Origin: Crystallibacter degradans | GTDB lineage: Bacteria; Actinomycetota; Actinomycetes; Actinomycetales; Micrococcaceae | NCBI RefSeq assembly: GCF_012952295.1 | Contig: NZ_JABBCH010000023.1 | Span: 1-46,883 of the forward strand | Direction: 5' to 3' | Length of the DNA stretch: 46,883 nucleotides | Shown here: piece by piece, positions 26,749 to 40,204 of the stretch | How the letters are laid out: the number at the start of each line of letters is the position of its first letter | Numbering within the stretch: position 1 is the first letter of the stretch | Translations under genes and position numbers: made by a program | The notes under the pieces: model-generated | The model's input: the letters and a program-made list of their open reading frames with translations, nothing else | Told to the model about the DNA's origin: nothing | Database searches by the model: none

Positions 26749-27155
26749 CGCGGATCCTTGTCCTCGTTCGTCATGGGAGGCTCCTCGGGTCTGGCTTGTC
26801 GTGTGCTTGTTCGATTACCAGCGAGCACCGTTGCCTAAGTCCTACCTATGCCATTGCTGTGCAGAACCTGTGACCAGCCCGCCTGGGTTGCCACGGGCCG
26901 CGCCGTCTTCAGCGCCGGGCCGCCCCAGGTCCGTGCCGAACGACAGGTCCACGCCCTATCGTTCGGCACAGATCCAACGCCGGTACCCTTTGCAGGGTGG
27001 AGCTGATCCTTCGACCAGTCCTCGAGTGAGTCCCTGGCTCAATGGTCGTAGTCGCCGGTGCATCCGGCCAGATCGAAGTGTTTAACCGTCTGATGCGGAA
27101 CCGGGCAAGGCAGCTGGGTGAAATTAACCAAATGAGCTTCTCCTCCATGGCGGGG
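26749..27155. other. Gap with no recognised gene
   Basis: About 400 bases. Open frames overlap the DUF418 gene's opposite strand and show no motif. Nothing supportable. Confidence 0.35.
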
Positions 27156-27542
27156 CTACCCACTAGCGCAGTATTTGCCGCTGACGGCAACGCGGTGGCG
27201 CCACGGACGGCGTTTGTCTGACCCTGTTGGCAGGGGGCAGTCGTGGATGGTGCCGGTCAGCTCTGGACATCGCAACTGCATAGGGGCTGGTGTTGGTGTG
27301 AGCCATGTGCGCAGCTGTGCGAACGCATGATGGAGCATGAGCTGGCAGCCCCCGATAACCGCGGCCAGGACGGGAAACTTCACGGCAGGGCCGGCAGTGG
27401 CCGTGACAGCCGACATGCTCATCGCTGAGAGCCCGTGGACAATCCCGGCTGGCGGCAGCGTGCCGCCGCCAATGACATGTGCCGCCGCTGAGAGCGATAA
27501 GATGACGACAGAGACTACAGCCGCTGCGGAGCAGACGTACAT
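27156..27542 (-). CDS. Hypothetical small membrane protein
   Basis: A 128-residue frame with two hydrophobic segments, about residues 4-26 (VVSVVILSLSAAAHVIGGG) and 46-68 (PVLAAVIGGCQLMLHH), and a basic C-terminus. The composition resembles actinobacterial envelope proteins more than a chance frame. However, the ribosome binding site is weak and I recognise no family. The downstream limit is the stop at 27156. Confidence 0.45.
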   Translation of the reverse strand: MYVCSAAAVVSVVILSLSAAAHVIGGGTLPPAGIVHGLSAMSMSAVTATAGPAVKFPVLAAVIGGCQLMLHHAFAQLRTWLTPTPAPMQLRCPELTGTIHDCPLPTGSDKRRPWRHRVAVSGKYCASG

Positions 27543-27878
27543 GCTGATCCCGCATGACCGCCCCCCTTTTTCTATCGGCTGTAGGACCAGCGTCCTCTTC
27601 TAGGCTGGCTGTCATTTTCTTTGGCGACCTCATCCTGGAGGATACACCTTGGGAAAATCTTGCTCCTTTGTGTCCGCGTCCAGCTGCAGCTGCAGCTGCA
27701 GCTGGCCCGCCTCGTTCCTAGGGTGTTCATTAATTCCCCATATCGGTCGAACGTTAGGTCCGGAACGAGGTAGAGACCGAGCGTGCCATCCAGCAGAATG
27801 GTTGTCTACGCGGAGTGGCAACGATGCGTTCTCTCGCCTGAGGCAGCTACGGGGCCTCCTGCATGTAAAGGAGTTCTT
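27543..27878. other. Leader region of the two-component operon
   Basis: About 340 bases. The distinctive element is a four-fold tandem repeat of the palindromic hexamer CAGCTG at 27681-27704. No gene is supported. Confidence 0.45.
27681..27704. repeat. (CAGCTG)x4 tandem repeat
   Basis: Four perfect, adjacent copies of CAGCTG lie 175 bases upstream of the response regulator start. Because the hexamer is its own reverse complement, the block is both a direct and an inverted repeat. Confidence 0.8.
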
Positions 27879-28601
27879 ATGTCTGTAGTTCGAGCAGGCC
27901 GTGTGCTGGTGGTCGAAGATGAGGTCACTTTGGCCCGCGTGGTGGAAAAGTACCTGCGCAAGTTCGGGCTGGAGGTGTCGGTGTGCCACGACGGGGCGAA
28001 CGCGGTGGAGGCGGTGAGGGCTTTCACACCGGATGTGCTGGTACTGGATTTGGGCCTGCCGGGGATGGACGGTATCGAGGTCTGTCGGCGGGTGCGCACG
28101 TTCTCGGACTGCCACGTATTGATGCTCACGGCCCGCGACGATGAGGTGGATAAGGTCGTGGGACTGTCGGTGGGGGCCGATGACTATATGACAAAACCGT
28201 TCAGCCAACGTGAACTGCTGGCGCGGGTGCAGGCGAGGTTGCGCCGGATCCACCAACTCGACTCGGCACCCCGAGTTGAGCCGACGTCGGGCGATCGGAC
28301 CGTGACAATCGGGGATCTTGTGGTGGACCGTGCCGCACGCCAGGTCCACGTGGACGGAGAACCGGTGCCGTTCACTCGGATCGAGTTCGACCTGCTAACC
28401 GCCCTGGCGGAGCATCCCCTGCAGGTGCTCAGCCGCCGGCAGCTGGTAGACATGATCTGGAACGCCCACTGGAACGGGGACGAGCACCTCGTGGACGTCC
28501 ACATCGGGCGGATCCGCAAAAAGCTCAGCGATCCTGCCGCCGCGCCCCGGTTCATTCATACAGCCCGCGGGGTCGGATACCGGATGGGAGATGGACGATG
28601 A
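27879..28601 (+). CDS. OmpR/PhoB-family response regulator
   Basis: A 240-residue regulator from ATG 27879, with AAGGAG seven bases upstream. The receiver domain (residues 7-120) has the acidic pocket VVEDE, phospho-acceptor D57 in LVLDLGLPG, T84 and K106 (TKPF). Residues about 145-238 are the winged-helix output domain, with the FTRIEFDLLTALAEHP and HIGRIRKKL signatures. The kinase gene follows with an ATGA overlap, so the two are a matched pair. The signal and regulon are unknown. The neighbours are decayed genes, so target genes cannot be named from context. Confidence 0.92.
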   Translation: MSVVRAGRVLVVEDEVTLARVVEKYLRKFGLEVSVCHDGANAVEAVRAFTPDVLVLDLGLPGMDGIEVCRRVRTFSDCHVLMLTARDDEVDKVVGLSVGADDYMTKPFSQRELLARVQARLRRIHQLDSAPRVEPTSGDRTVTIGDLVVDRAARQVHVDGEPVPFTRIEFDLLTALAEHPLQVLSRRQLVDMIWNAHWNGDEHLVDVHIGRIRKKLSDPAAAPRFIHTARGVGYRMGDGR

Positions 28602-29734
28602 CGAGCACCTCCACGCCTTCTGTGACGTCCTGGCAACCGTTGACGCTGAGGTTGATGTTGGCGCAGGCCTTGGTGCTGCTGGTGGGGTTGGTCCTCACGC
28701 TCGTGACGGTGATGTGGTTCGGCCCGTCGATGTTCGTCCACGAGCTGGCGGTGTCCGGCCATGCCGAGGAGGCGGCGCATGTGGGTGAGGAAATCCTGCA
28801 GGGTGCCTTCCGCACGGTCAGCTTCAGTGCCGTGATTGTCGGGGGGCTACCTGCCCTTGTTATCGCTGTATTGCTCAGCTTCTACCTGTACCGGACGATA
28901 GGCCGATCACTGACGGCGTTCAGCTCCGCCGCCGAGCAGGTGGCATCGGGCGACTACCAGGTCCAGCTCACGTCGCCGGGGTTGGGTCCGGAGTTCGACA
29001 CCCTGGCGTCCTCGTTCAGTGACATGGCCGCCCGGCTTTCGGCGGTGGACACCACGCGGCGCCAGATGCTGGCCGATCTGGCTCATGAGATGCGCACCCC
29101 GCTGGCCAGTATCAACGCCCATGTGGAGGCGATCGAAGACGGGGTGCTGGAGATGGATGAGGAGATTACCCGCATCCTGTACTCCCAAACTGGCCGGCTC
29201 GAACGATTGGCCGGGGACATCCGGCTGCTGGCCCAGGCCGAAGAAGGTCTCGTCCATCTCCAATTGGTTGCGCAGTACCCGGCGGAGGTGGTCGCCGAGG
29301 CGGTAGCCTCGGTGCAGCAGGAAGCCGCGTCCAAGGACATCACGCTCATCACCACCATGTCCGGACTGGACACAGGGCCAGTGCTTTTGGACCGGGAACG
29401 GATCGGCCAGGTGCTGGGCAACCTGCTGGTCAATGCGCTGCGCCATACCCCTGCCACAGGGAGTATCACGGTGCACACCGACCACGCCCCGGACGCGGTG
29501 ACGATCGCCGTGACCGACACCGGAGACGGGATCGCAGCGGAGCACCTGTCCCATATCTTCGACCGGTTCTACCGTGCCCGTGCCGGGAGGGAAGCCGGCC
29601 CCGGATCGGGCCTGGGATTGTCGATCAGCAGGGCACTGGTCGAGGCCCATGGTGGGAGACTCCAGGCCAGCAGCGCGGGTGTGGACCGTGGAGCGAGCTT
29701 CGAGCTGCTCTTGCCCCGCTCCGTGCGTTCCTGA
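28598..29734 (+). CDS. HAMP-domain sensor histidine kinase
   Basis: A 378-residue membrane kinase. Two helices (about 18-40 and 76-98) enclose a very short outer loop of about 35 residues, rich in His and Glu (FVHELAVSGHAEEAAHVGEE). HAMP runs about 99-150. The H-box is LAHEMRTPLA with phospho-acceptor H163. The ATP-binding domain shows NLLVNALRH (N box), DTGDGI (G1), FDRFYRA (F) and GSGLGLSI (G2). The small sensor loop suggests detection of a membrane or metal signal rather than a large ligand; that is speculative. Confidence 0.93.
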   Translation: MTSTSTPSVTSWQPLTLRLMLAQALVLLVGLVLTLVTVMWFGPSMFVHELAVSGHAEEAAHVGEEILQGAFRTVSFSAVIVGGLPALVIAVLLSFYLYRTIGRSLTAFSSAAEQVASGDYQVQLTSPGLGPEFDTLASSFSDMAARLSAVDTTRRQMLADLAHEMRTPLASINAHVEAIEDGVLEMDEEITRILYSQTGRLERLAGDIRLLAQAEEGLVHLQLVAQYPAEVVAEAVASVQQEAASKDITLITTMSGLDTGPVLLDRERIGQVLGNLLVNALRHTPATGSITVHTDHAPDAVTIAVTDTGDGIAAEHLSHIFDRFYRARAGREAGPGSGLGLSISRALVEAHGGRLQASSAGVDRGASFELLLPRSVRS

Positions 29735-29779
29735 GTCCGCGCGAGCTCCGCCACGGTCCGGTGCCGCCGCCCAGGCCGA

Positions 29780-30597
29780 GGTCACTGGGCTCCTCGACCG
29801 GAGACAACGGCCAGCACATCGATGGACGGGTAGTGCTCGGCCATCGCCACGCGCGTGAGCGAGTCCATCATCAGCATGTGGCGGCCTCGTCCCGGAAGTG
29901 TTCAGCCATCCGGGTGGCCGTAAGCGCCGCTTGGAGGCGCATCATGGCCGGCTCTTCGCGGGTGGCACGGACCACCCGGAGCGGGCTAGCCCGGCTGGGC
30001 CGGGGTTGTTCTCCAGGAGGTTGCGTACGTGGCGGCCACACTCTCCCACCAGGGCGATGACCGAGACCCCGGCGTGCCGCATGCCATCATCGACAACAAC
30101 TAAGACTTGCCCATCCGCCGATCAGGCCGATCTGTTGGCCCCCTGCCCAAACCGGTGAAGGTGTCTACGGCCCGCATATCGGTGCCCGTGATCGGCCCGT
30201 CCCGTCGATCGGATGACCGAGGACGTGGACCATGCGGCCAATCACCCGTCTCCTACGGTTCCAGTCCACCGTGGCGCGAGAGCACCACTCTGGTCCCGAC
30301 CAATGGGGTCCAGCCCCCGACCAGCGGTACGACGGCGGCCTCGGCGCCGTTCACCGCCACCACCTCCGCCTCGACTCCCGCTTCATAGCAGCCAGGCCGT
30401 CGGGGGCCCTTGATGGCCTCCCAGCCGGAGATAGCCACCACGTCCCCGACGGCGACGTCGAGCCCACCGATGGTGGCGTACAGCCCCTGGGAGGAGACGA
30501 CGGTGCCGTAGGCGACCGGGCCGGCCGGATCGGCGGCGGCGTGATCCTTCTGGATGCGCCGCCACCGCAGCAGGGAGGCGATACTGAACTTGGCCAT
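29780..30597 (-). pseudogene. Flagellar export ATPase (fliI) relic
   Basis: Pieces of FliI appear in order on the minus strand but in different frames. First is an N-terminal beta-barrel (30253-30597, with ATIGGLDVAVGDVV and VEAEVVAVNGAEAAVVPL). Then come VIGRMVHVLGHPIDGTGR, MRAVDTFTGLGRG, VSVIALVGECGRHVRNLLEN, ATREEPAMMRLQAALTATRMAEHFRDEA, and finally LMMDSLTRVAMA joined directly to EHYPSIDVLAVVS. The join skips about 100 residues of the normal enzyme, and the P-loop is disrupted. The first residues (KFSIASLLRWRRIQKDHAAA) look instead like the start of FliJ, so the 5' end may be a recombined chimera. No other recognisable flagellar gene is present. Confidence 0.7.
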
Positions 30598-30897
30598 CAG
30601 GCGGCCCTCCCGTCACGATGGGCGGCGTCCGGGGCCGCAGACAGGGCGGTGAAGTCGTCCATGTCCCGGCGCAGGAATCCCCCGATCGACGTGTTGCGGA
30701 GCTGGACCTGCGCCCCAGGCTGGGATTTCCCGTTCACCTTGATCACTTTCACACATCCTCCTTGTAGGTGCGACCGCCACCTGTCCGTTAGAGGAGGCCG
30801 GCAGGTCCTGAACAGGACCCGCATCATCAGAATGGCAAAGCGCCTATGCGCTGGCGTTGCGTGATTCTCACAATTCTCTCAAGGAAGACCGGGATCT

Positions 30898-30935
30898 AAG
30901 CGGCCATGAAAAACTGCCCGTAGGTGGCCACGGAG
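30898..30935 (-). repeat. Inverted copy of the IS21-type end
   Basis: On the minus strand these bases match 90-125 with a single difference. Homology stops at about 30898 on the inner side, as it does near 127 at the other copy. The IS body would therefore extend to the right, but only one repeat unit is recognisable. Confidence 0.65.
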
Positions 30936-30966
30936 TCTTGTGGCAACGTCGACGCGGGTTTTGCCA

Positions 30967-31007
30967 ACTAAAGTGAGAAGGACGACCACAAGGTGCCTCA
31001 CTTTAGT
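30967..31007. repeat. 11-bp inverted repeat, CTAAAGTGAG family
   Basis: ACTAAAGTGAG (30967-30977) and CTCACTTTAGT (30997-31007) are perfect reverse complements separated by 19 bases. A third copy of the ten-base core, CTCACTTTAG, is at 31167-31176 and a partial copy at 31213-31219. It could be a hairpin, a transposon end or a repressor site. Confidence 0.6.
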
Positions 31008-31488
31008 AGCAATTCCGTAGGAACGGCACCTTGGTGGATTTTTAGCAACAGCCCCGGCATCTCGGCGTCTCGAACTCCTTGAGGAGCTCATCACATCCGA
31101 CGACCGGCTCAGGGGTGGCTCCGGCATTCGGAGTGATTAAGCACCACGGCAATGAAAGCCAGTTTACTCACTTTAGGCAGCTTTATCTGATCCTAATAAA
31201 CGTGGCTAAATCCTAAAGTCACTCTTGTCGCACCACCCCGCTGCACAGTGCTGGTGCGTTTAAGCAGCCTCGCATGTCGAGGCTTCAGGAGCCTCAGCTG
31301 ATAGCGCCCCGTCGCAGCCTTCAGTCATCGCTGCGAGGACGGTCCGAAGGACATGATCATCGCGAAGCACTGTCATCCTGCGTGTGACGCAAACGCCGAT
31401 AACAGCAAATAGGGGTCTTGTACTTCCAGGAGTACCTGGCATCCTACTGGGGTGGCGTGCGGCTGGGCTTCTGAAGTCTCCTGCACGA

Positions 31489-35715
<4,227 letters not shown>

Positions 35716-36010
35716 ATTGCTTCTCCCCATCGCATGAGAACCCACAGATAGGGCCTAGTGGAGCGCACAGCCTGTTATCCGGTCGTCACGGTGCCGTTAC
35801 TGAGGGACAAAAACGTGAGATTCCGGTATGCAACTATGTGAAGTTAGAGGACCTTAGGCGCACCATCTCCAGCATTATTGTGTTCGAGGCCAAGAGGCAG
35901 GCACTCAGGATTTTCCAAGTTTTGGACTTTAGGTTGATCCGGAAGGTCGGATACCGACATTGCCGGGCCGGATGCCTCTGTTCCGGCACTGCTGTCCCTG
36001 AGGAGCGCCT
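35716..36010. other. Divergent intergenic region
   Basis: About 295 bases between the divergent synthetase and DUF418 genes, presumably carrying both promoters. No clear dyad or known operator was found. Confidence 0.4.
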
Positions 36011-37252
36011 GTGCCCAAGGCAGATGACACCCATGAAGGGGTCCAGCTGCCGCATTCCTCTGAGCAGGCGGCAGGAATCCGCACGCCCCGGGTGAGGGGT
36101 GTTGACGCAGCCCGCGGCGTCGCGTTGCTGGGGATGCTCGCCGTCAACGTGCTGCCAGCCGAAACAGCCGGTCACCAGCCGACAACGACGACGCTAATAT
36201 TGGCCGGGCACGCCTCGGCTCTGTTCGCGGTCCTCGCCGGCGTTTCACTGGCATTCATTTCCGGCGGGCGCCGCCGGTTCCTCGGCCGCCCGCTGTTGGC
36301 GGCAAAGGCCGGGCTTGCGGTGAGGGGCGTACTCATTCTGGGGCTTGGCCTGTTGATCAGTTACGCTGAACCGGGTCCGGCAATCATTCTGGCCTATTAC
36401 GGTGTGATGTTCCTGCTGGCGGTGCCGCTGCTGGGCCTGCCACCGTGGGCATTGGTCCTCCTTGCGGTCGGCTCCGCCACACTGGCACCCGCTCTCCTGC
36501 TGGGCCTGCAAGGGGATCTCCCTACAGTGCAAACGGACAACCCCACGTTCACTGACGTTGTTGAAGAACCGATCGGATCGGCCGGCCTCCTGACCTTCAC
36601 AGGCTACTACCCGGCAGTACCGTGGATGGCTTATATCTGTGCCGGCATGGTGATCGGGCGGCTCAATCTCTCTTCGCGCCGATCCGCGGCCCGGCTTCTG
36701 GTAGGCGGTGTCCTGCTCGCACTCTTGGCATGGGGTGTCTCGGCGTTCCTGCTCGGGCCCGCCGGCGGCTTTGGCCAGCTCGTTGCTTCGTCGCCGGGCC
36801 TTGCTGCGAATGACGTGAGCGAAGTCTTTGTCTATGGCCCGGACTCGGGCTTGCCCAGCGGGTCCTGGTGGTGGCTGGCGGTAATGGCGCCGTACTCGGC
36901 GATGCCTTTGGAATTGTTGCATACGATCGGTACGTCTGCGGCAGTACTTGGGCTCGTATTGCTGCTGGGCAAAGCGTTCGATCCAATTATCGGCGTCCTG
37001 GCCCCGGCGGGGAGCATGACCCTGACCCTGTATTCCGCCCATCTGCTCTTCGTCTCCACCGGGTTCCTCGGCGACAGGCCCTTTGTCTCGCTGGCTGTCC
37101 AGGCCGGCGCAGCGGTCATCTTCGCCGTGGTCTGGCACAGCACGAAGGGGAAAGGGCCACTGGAAAGACCGCTGAGTGCGTTGTCCGAAAAGGTCCGCAA
37201 CCGGATCAGACATCGGCACCGGGAAACCCTGGATCCGGCCGCCGCGGAGTAG
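36011..37252 (+). CDS. DUF418-family polytopic membrane protein
   Basis: A 413-residue protein from GTG 36011, with AGGAG upstream. It has the family opening RGVDAARGVALLGMLAVNVLP, about ten membrane helices, and the conserved C-terminal part GSMTLTLYSAHLLF and GPLERPLSAL. It is the intact relative of the frameshifted gene at 25428-26748. DUF418 proteins are distantly related to membrane acyltransferases and some are linked to export; none of this is proven here. Divergence from the Pls-type synthetase raises the possibility that it modifies or exports the polymer. That is inference from position alone. Confidence 0.85.
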   Translation: MPKADDTHEGVQLPHSSEQAAGIRTPRVRGVDAARGVALLGMLAVNVLPAETAGHQPTTTTLILAGHASALFAVLAGVSLAFISGGRRRFLGRPLLAAKAGLAVRGVLILGLGLLISYAEPGPAIILAYYGVMFLLAVPLLGLPPWALVLLAVGSATLAPALLLGLQGDLPTVQTDNPTFTDVVEEPIGSAGLLTFTGYYPAVPWMAYICAGMVIGRLNLSSRRSAARLLVGGVLLALLAWGVSAFLLGPAGGFGQLVASSPGLAANDVSEVFVYGPDSGLPSGSWWWLAVMAPYSAMPLELLHTIGTSAAVLGLVLLLGKAFDPIIGVLAPAGSMTLTLYSAHLLFVSTGFLGDRPFVSLAVQAGAAVIFAVVWHSTKGKGPLERPLSALSEKVRNRIRHRHRETLDPAAAE

Positions 37253-37501
37253 ACACTTCCGGACACGCCAAGGCTTCGGGGATATTTTCAGTCGTTGTCA
37301 CTTATCGTTCGCCCGTACACTGCTTACGCCTGGTAAATCTGCTGCACCGAAAGTTGCTGGCCGAGCGGTGGCTCACGGAGAACGTTTTTCGTAGCCGCAA
37401 GAAAGTCCCGATTCAGCTTTCAGGCTGATCTTCCAGGGGCTCCTGCAGTATCAGATACGGCCAAAAACCTTCTGCGGACTGGGTGCAGTATCGGGTCCGG
37501 G

Positions 37502-38377
37502 TCAGCCTTGGGCACCTTGGCCGTGGTCGTTCGCGTAGGCCGCGAAAACGTCTTCGGGGTTCTCGTCCTTGGGTACGAAATCCTCTGCGAGTTTTTTCGC
37601 CAACTGCTCCAATGCGACGGAGATCCGCCGGCCGCTTAGCTGTAGGTCCTTGCTTGGGGAAGCCGCCGCCGCATCCCGCAACGCAAATGCGTACGGCAAC
37701 TGCCGGGCCAGGGAAAGGTCCGGGTCCTCCTCTTGAAAGTAGTAGCTCTCCGTGTACTGGGTGAAGTCGATGCGGACCTTCTCAAGCTGGGCCGTAAGGG
37801 TGTCCAGGATACGGGTGGCTACAGCATGATCAACTTCGTCGAGTGTCTCGGCGTAATTGACGTCGGCCAGGCCTTTGAGCTCCAGGGCCAGTGCCCGGCG
37901 CCGGGACAGCGGAGGATAGACCTGGGTGAACCAGGTCAGTGCCGCGGTCAGCAGGGCGAAACCGGCCAGCCCCTGCAGCGGGGAGGCTAGGCGAACCCAA
38001 GGGTCGGTGGCGACAACATCCCCAAAGCCCAATGTCGCCAGGGTCACGAGGGAAACATAGAGTGCCTCCGCGATGTCAGGATAGTCTGCCGGATTCACGC
38101 CCGGGGAGTACATGAAACCGCCCGGGACATGCGGGTAGTAAATCAACGCCCAGCCGATTGCCTGCAGGGCCACCCACAGCAGGATCACGGCGACCATCGC
38201 CGCAGGTCCCACGGCAGAACCCCACCGGTGACCGGTCGCCTTAGACGCCTTCCAGACACCCGAGAGCACCAGATGGCTCAGGTACCCTTTGCCGCTTGGG
38301 TGCAACAAGCTGTGAAACATGTCGCCCAATCCCAGTACGGCGAGTAAAATTCCTGCAACTGTCAGAAGTACATCCAC
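37502..38377 (-). CDS. Two-helix K+-channel-like protein
   Basis: A 291-residue protein. GTG 38377 is chosen because GGAGG precedes it; the frame is open to 38476. Four hydrophobic segments occur at about 3-20, 63-85, 108-130 and 142-165. A pore loop before the last helix has TLATLGFGDVVATD, a K+-channel-type selectivity filter (TLGFGD in place of TVGYGD). The C-terminal half is a long cytoplasmic helical domain without an RCK/TrkA nucleotide-binding motif. Ion selectivity is inferred from the filter. No operon partner is apparent. Confidence 0.82.
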   Translation of the reverse strand: MDVLLTVAGILLAVLGLGDMFHSLLHPSGKGYLSHLVLSGVWKASKATGHRWGSAVGPAAMVAVILLWVALQAIGWALIYYPHVPGGFMYSPGVNPADYPDIAEALYVSLVTLATLGFGDVVATDPWVRLASPLQGLAGFALLTAALTWFTQVYPPLSRRRALALELKGLADVNYAETLDEVDHAVATRILDTLTAQLEKVRIDFTQYTESYYFQEEDPDLSLARQLPYAFALRDAAAASPSKDLQLSGRRISVALEQLAKKLAEDFVPKDENPEDVFAAYANDHGQGAQG

Positions 38378-38651
38378 GTCGGCCTCCGTCTTTGGTGTTG
38401 TTTTTCCCTGACGCCCGGTAATCCGGTCATGTGACTTGTAAGAGGCGGGCCGTCTGCCACTCCAGCCCCATAACAATTCACGATCCTGCAGGGGAAGCCT
38501 TCATATGTAGGTGTTGGTAACGGGATCCTCGTGTTGCCGCCGCTTCTGCACCCTCGCCCGGCGGCCTCCGTTAAGAGAAACAGCACCAGCTCCACGACGA
38601 AGATCACAAGTCTCAGTAATCTAGCAGTACCGAGGACAAGAGGAACTTACG

Positions 38652-39548
38652 ATGCAGAAGAAGTTGTTGGGACAAACCGGCCTGTTCGTTTCTGAACTTG
38701 GGTTTGGTGCGGGCGGGTATTGGGGTTTCGACTCCTTTTCCGAAAAGAAGGCGGCCACGCTGATCGACGTAGCCCTGGAGCACGGAATCAACCTTTTCGA
38801 TACTGGCCCCAACTACAGCGCCGGGAACGCCGAAACCAGGTTGGGCAGAATCCTTAAGGAAAGGTCCGCAGAACCCTTCGTGGCTACCAAGGTGGGCACC
38901 AGATTCGTCAACGGCAGGCATATCAAGGATTTCACCCCGGACGGCATCGAAGCAAGCATTGTCTCCAGCCTGAGAAACCTTCAGCTGGAGCAACTACCGC
39001 TTGTTCATTTCCACGGATTCCCCCGACCGGCAGGACCGGCTATCGACAAACTCCTGGAGCTCAAGGACCGGGACCTGATCGGCCATATTGGCGTCTCCGC
39101 AAACGGCTCCGGGGGCCGGAAAACTGTAGAGATGGACGTCTTCGATTCGCTGATGATCGAATATAACGTCATCAACAGGGCCGGCCCGGCAAAAATCATC
39201 GACACCGCCGGCAGCCGGGGTATGGGGGTTCTGGTGAAATCCCCGCTGGCGCAAACCCTGTTTTCGAACGATATTTTCAAAATCAGGCGCCGAAGCGACA
39301 TCTGGTATCTGCTCAGGGCAATGAAGAATCACAGAAGCAAGTTCACGCGCGGCCGTAGCTACCGGTTCCTCAACCATATTGACGGCATGACCGGCAGCGA
39401 AGCGGCCCTCAACTTTGTGCTCGCCAACCCTCATGTCACCAGCGCCATCACTGGAACCGTCAACCCCTACCATCTTGTCAGCAACATCGAGGCCGCGGGT
39501 AAAGGCTTGCCGCCGGCACTGCTGAAGAGAATCGAGTCGATCAGGTAG
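38652..39548 (+). CDS. Aldo/keto reductase
   Basis: A 298-residue NAD(P)H-dependent oxidoreductase of the aldo/keto reductase superfamily, from ATG 38652 with AGAGGAAC upstream. The catalytic tetrad is visible: D50 and Y55 in LFDTGPNYSAG, K80 in VATKVG, and His (119 or 121) in LVHFHGFP. The cofactor end has ANPHVTSAITGT. Substrate is unknown. It stands alone between a channel gene and the LspA-like gene on the opposite strand. Confidence 0.92.
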   Translation: MQKKLLGQTGLFVSELGFGAGGYWGFDSFSEKKAATLIDVALEHGINLFDTGPNYSAGNAETRLGRILKERSAEPFVATKVGTRFVNGRHIKDFTPDGIEASIVSSLRNLQLEQLPLVHFHGFPRPAGPAIDKLLELKDRDLIGHIGVSANGSGGRKTVEMDVFDSLMIEYNVINRAGPAKIIDTAGSRGMGVLVKSPLAQTLFSNDIFKIRRRSDIWYLLRAMKNHRSKFTRGRSYRFLNHIDGMTGSEAALNFVLANPHVTSAITGTVNPYHLVSNIEAAGKGLPPALLKRIESIR

Positions 39549-39715
39549 GCCCGGCCGAAGGCGCAACCGGCGCTTATAGCGCGAAGACCGGGTTCCCAGA
39601 GCCCTACCCGCGCATCGGCAACCTAACCGGGAATCCATGACGCCGGCCTGTCTGGGGGATCGGCGTGGACATGTTCCGTCGTAGTCAGCGTGCTGACCAA
39701 GGGCGCGGTTTCCAG

Positions 39716-40204
39716 CTAGCGGCGGGCCTGCCGTCTGCTGAGGGCAGCCAAGCCGAGCAGGCATACCCCGGCAATCAGCCACACTTCAGCGAGGTTGAAG
39801 TCGGGAAGCCATCCTGTATAGAAGTATTCGATGTGACCGCGTCCCTCCACCCGGCCCACCAGCTCTGCCGTCGCCCCGCCGAGAATCAACGCGCTGGCTA
39901 GCAGATCCGGGGTATGCCCTGCCATTGCAGCATGCAGTGTGAAAGCACCCAGGATGATGACAGCCAAACCCATTCCTATGAGGAGTATCCGGTCAGGGAA
40001 TTCAACAGCGTCAGAGTCGGATTGCGTATCGTAGGTCGGTCGCAGCTGCAGGATTCCGAAATCGAAAACTTGGGCAGCAGGCATGCGGGCCATTGTCCAG
40101 GATTTTAGGCTCAGATCCACGACCGCCAGAAGAGCTGCCGTGGCATAAACCTGCACCAGGCGGCGAAAAACCGGAACGCGTTCCGAAGCCTCTGGCCCAG
40201 TCAT
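39716..40204 (-). CDS. LspA-like signal peptidase II homologue, catalytic Asp replaced
   Basis: A 162-residue, four-helix membrane protein from ATG 40204, with AGGA upstream. The order of motifs follows signal peptidase II: VVDLSLKSW (cf. D..SK.W), FGILQLRPTYD, GGATAELVGRVEGRGHIEYF (cf. GGALGNLIDRxxxGxVVDF) and DFNLAEVWLIAG (cf. FNVADxxI). Both catalytic aspartates are Glu here, E126 and E140, and the conserved Asn and Asp of GNLIDR are Glu and Gly. It may have altered specificity or be a non-cleaving binder of lipoproteins. With lgt in the same window, it suggests an accessory lipoprotein pathway. An unrelated four-helix protein cannot be excluded. Confidence 0.72.
   Translation of the reverse strand: MTGPEASERVPVFRRLVQVYATAALLAVVDLSLKSWTMARMPAAQVFDFGILQLRPTYDTQSDSDAVEFPDRILLIGMGLAVIILGAFTLHAAMAGHTPDLLASALILGGATAELVGRVEGRGHIEYFYTGWLPDFNLAEVWLIAGVCLLGLAALSRRQARR

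Larger units (their letters stand above)
30598..31488. other. Gene-poor junction with IS-end copy and repeats
   Basis: About 890 bases containing the inverted IS21-type end (30898-30935) and copies of a CTAAAGTGAG motif (30967-31219). A short minus-strand frame at 30597-30827 (VKVIKVNGKSQPGAQVQL) abuts the flagellar relic and may belong to it. A 60-codon frame at 31260-31442 has no recognisable motif. Confidence 0.5.

Noticed and set aside
30597-30827. Short frame with VKVIKVNGKSQPGAQ as a flagellar gene such as flbD.
   Set aside because: The resemblance is too slight to name, although the position beside the fliI relic is suggestive.
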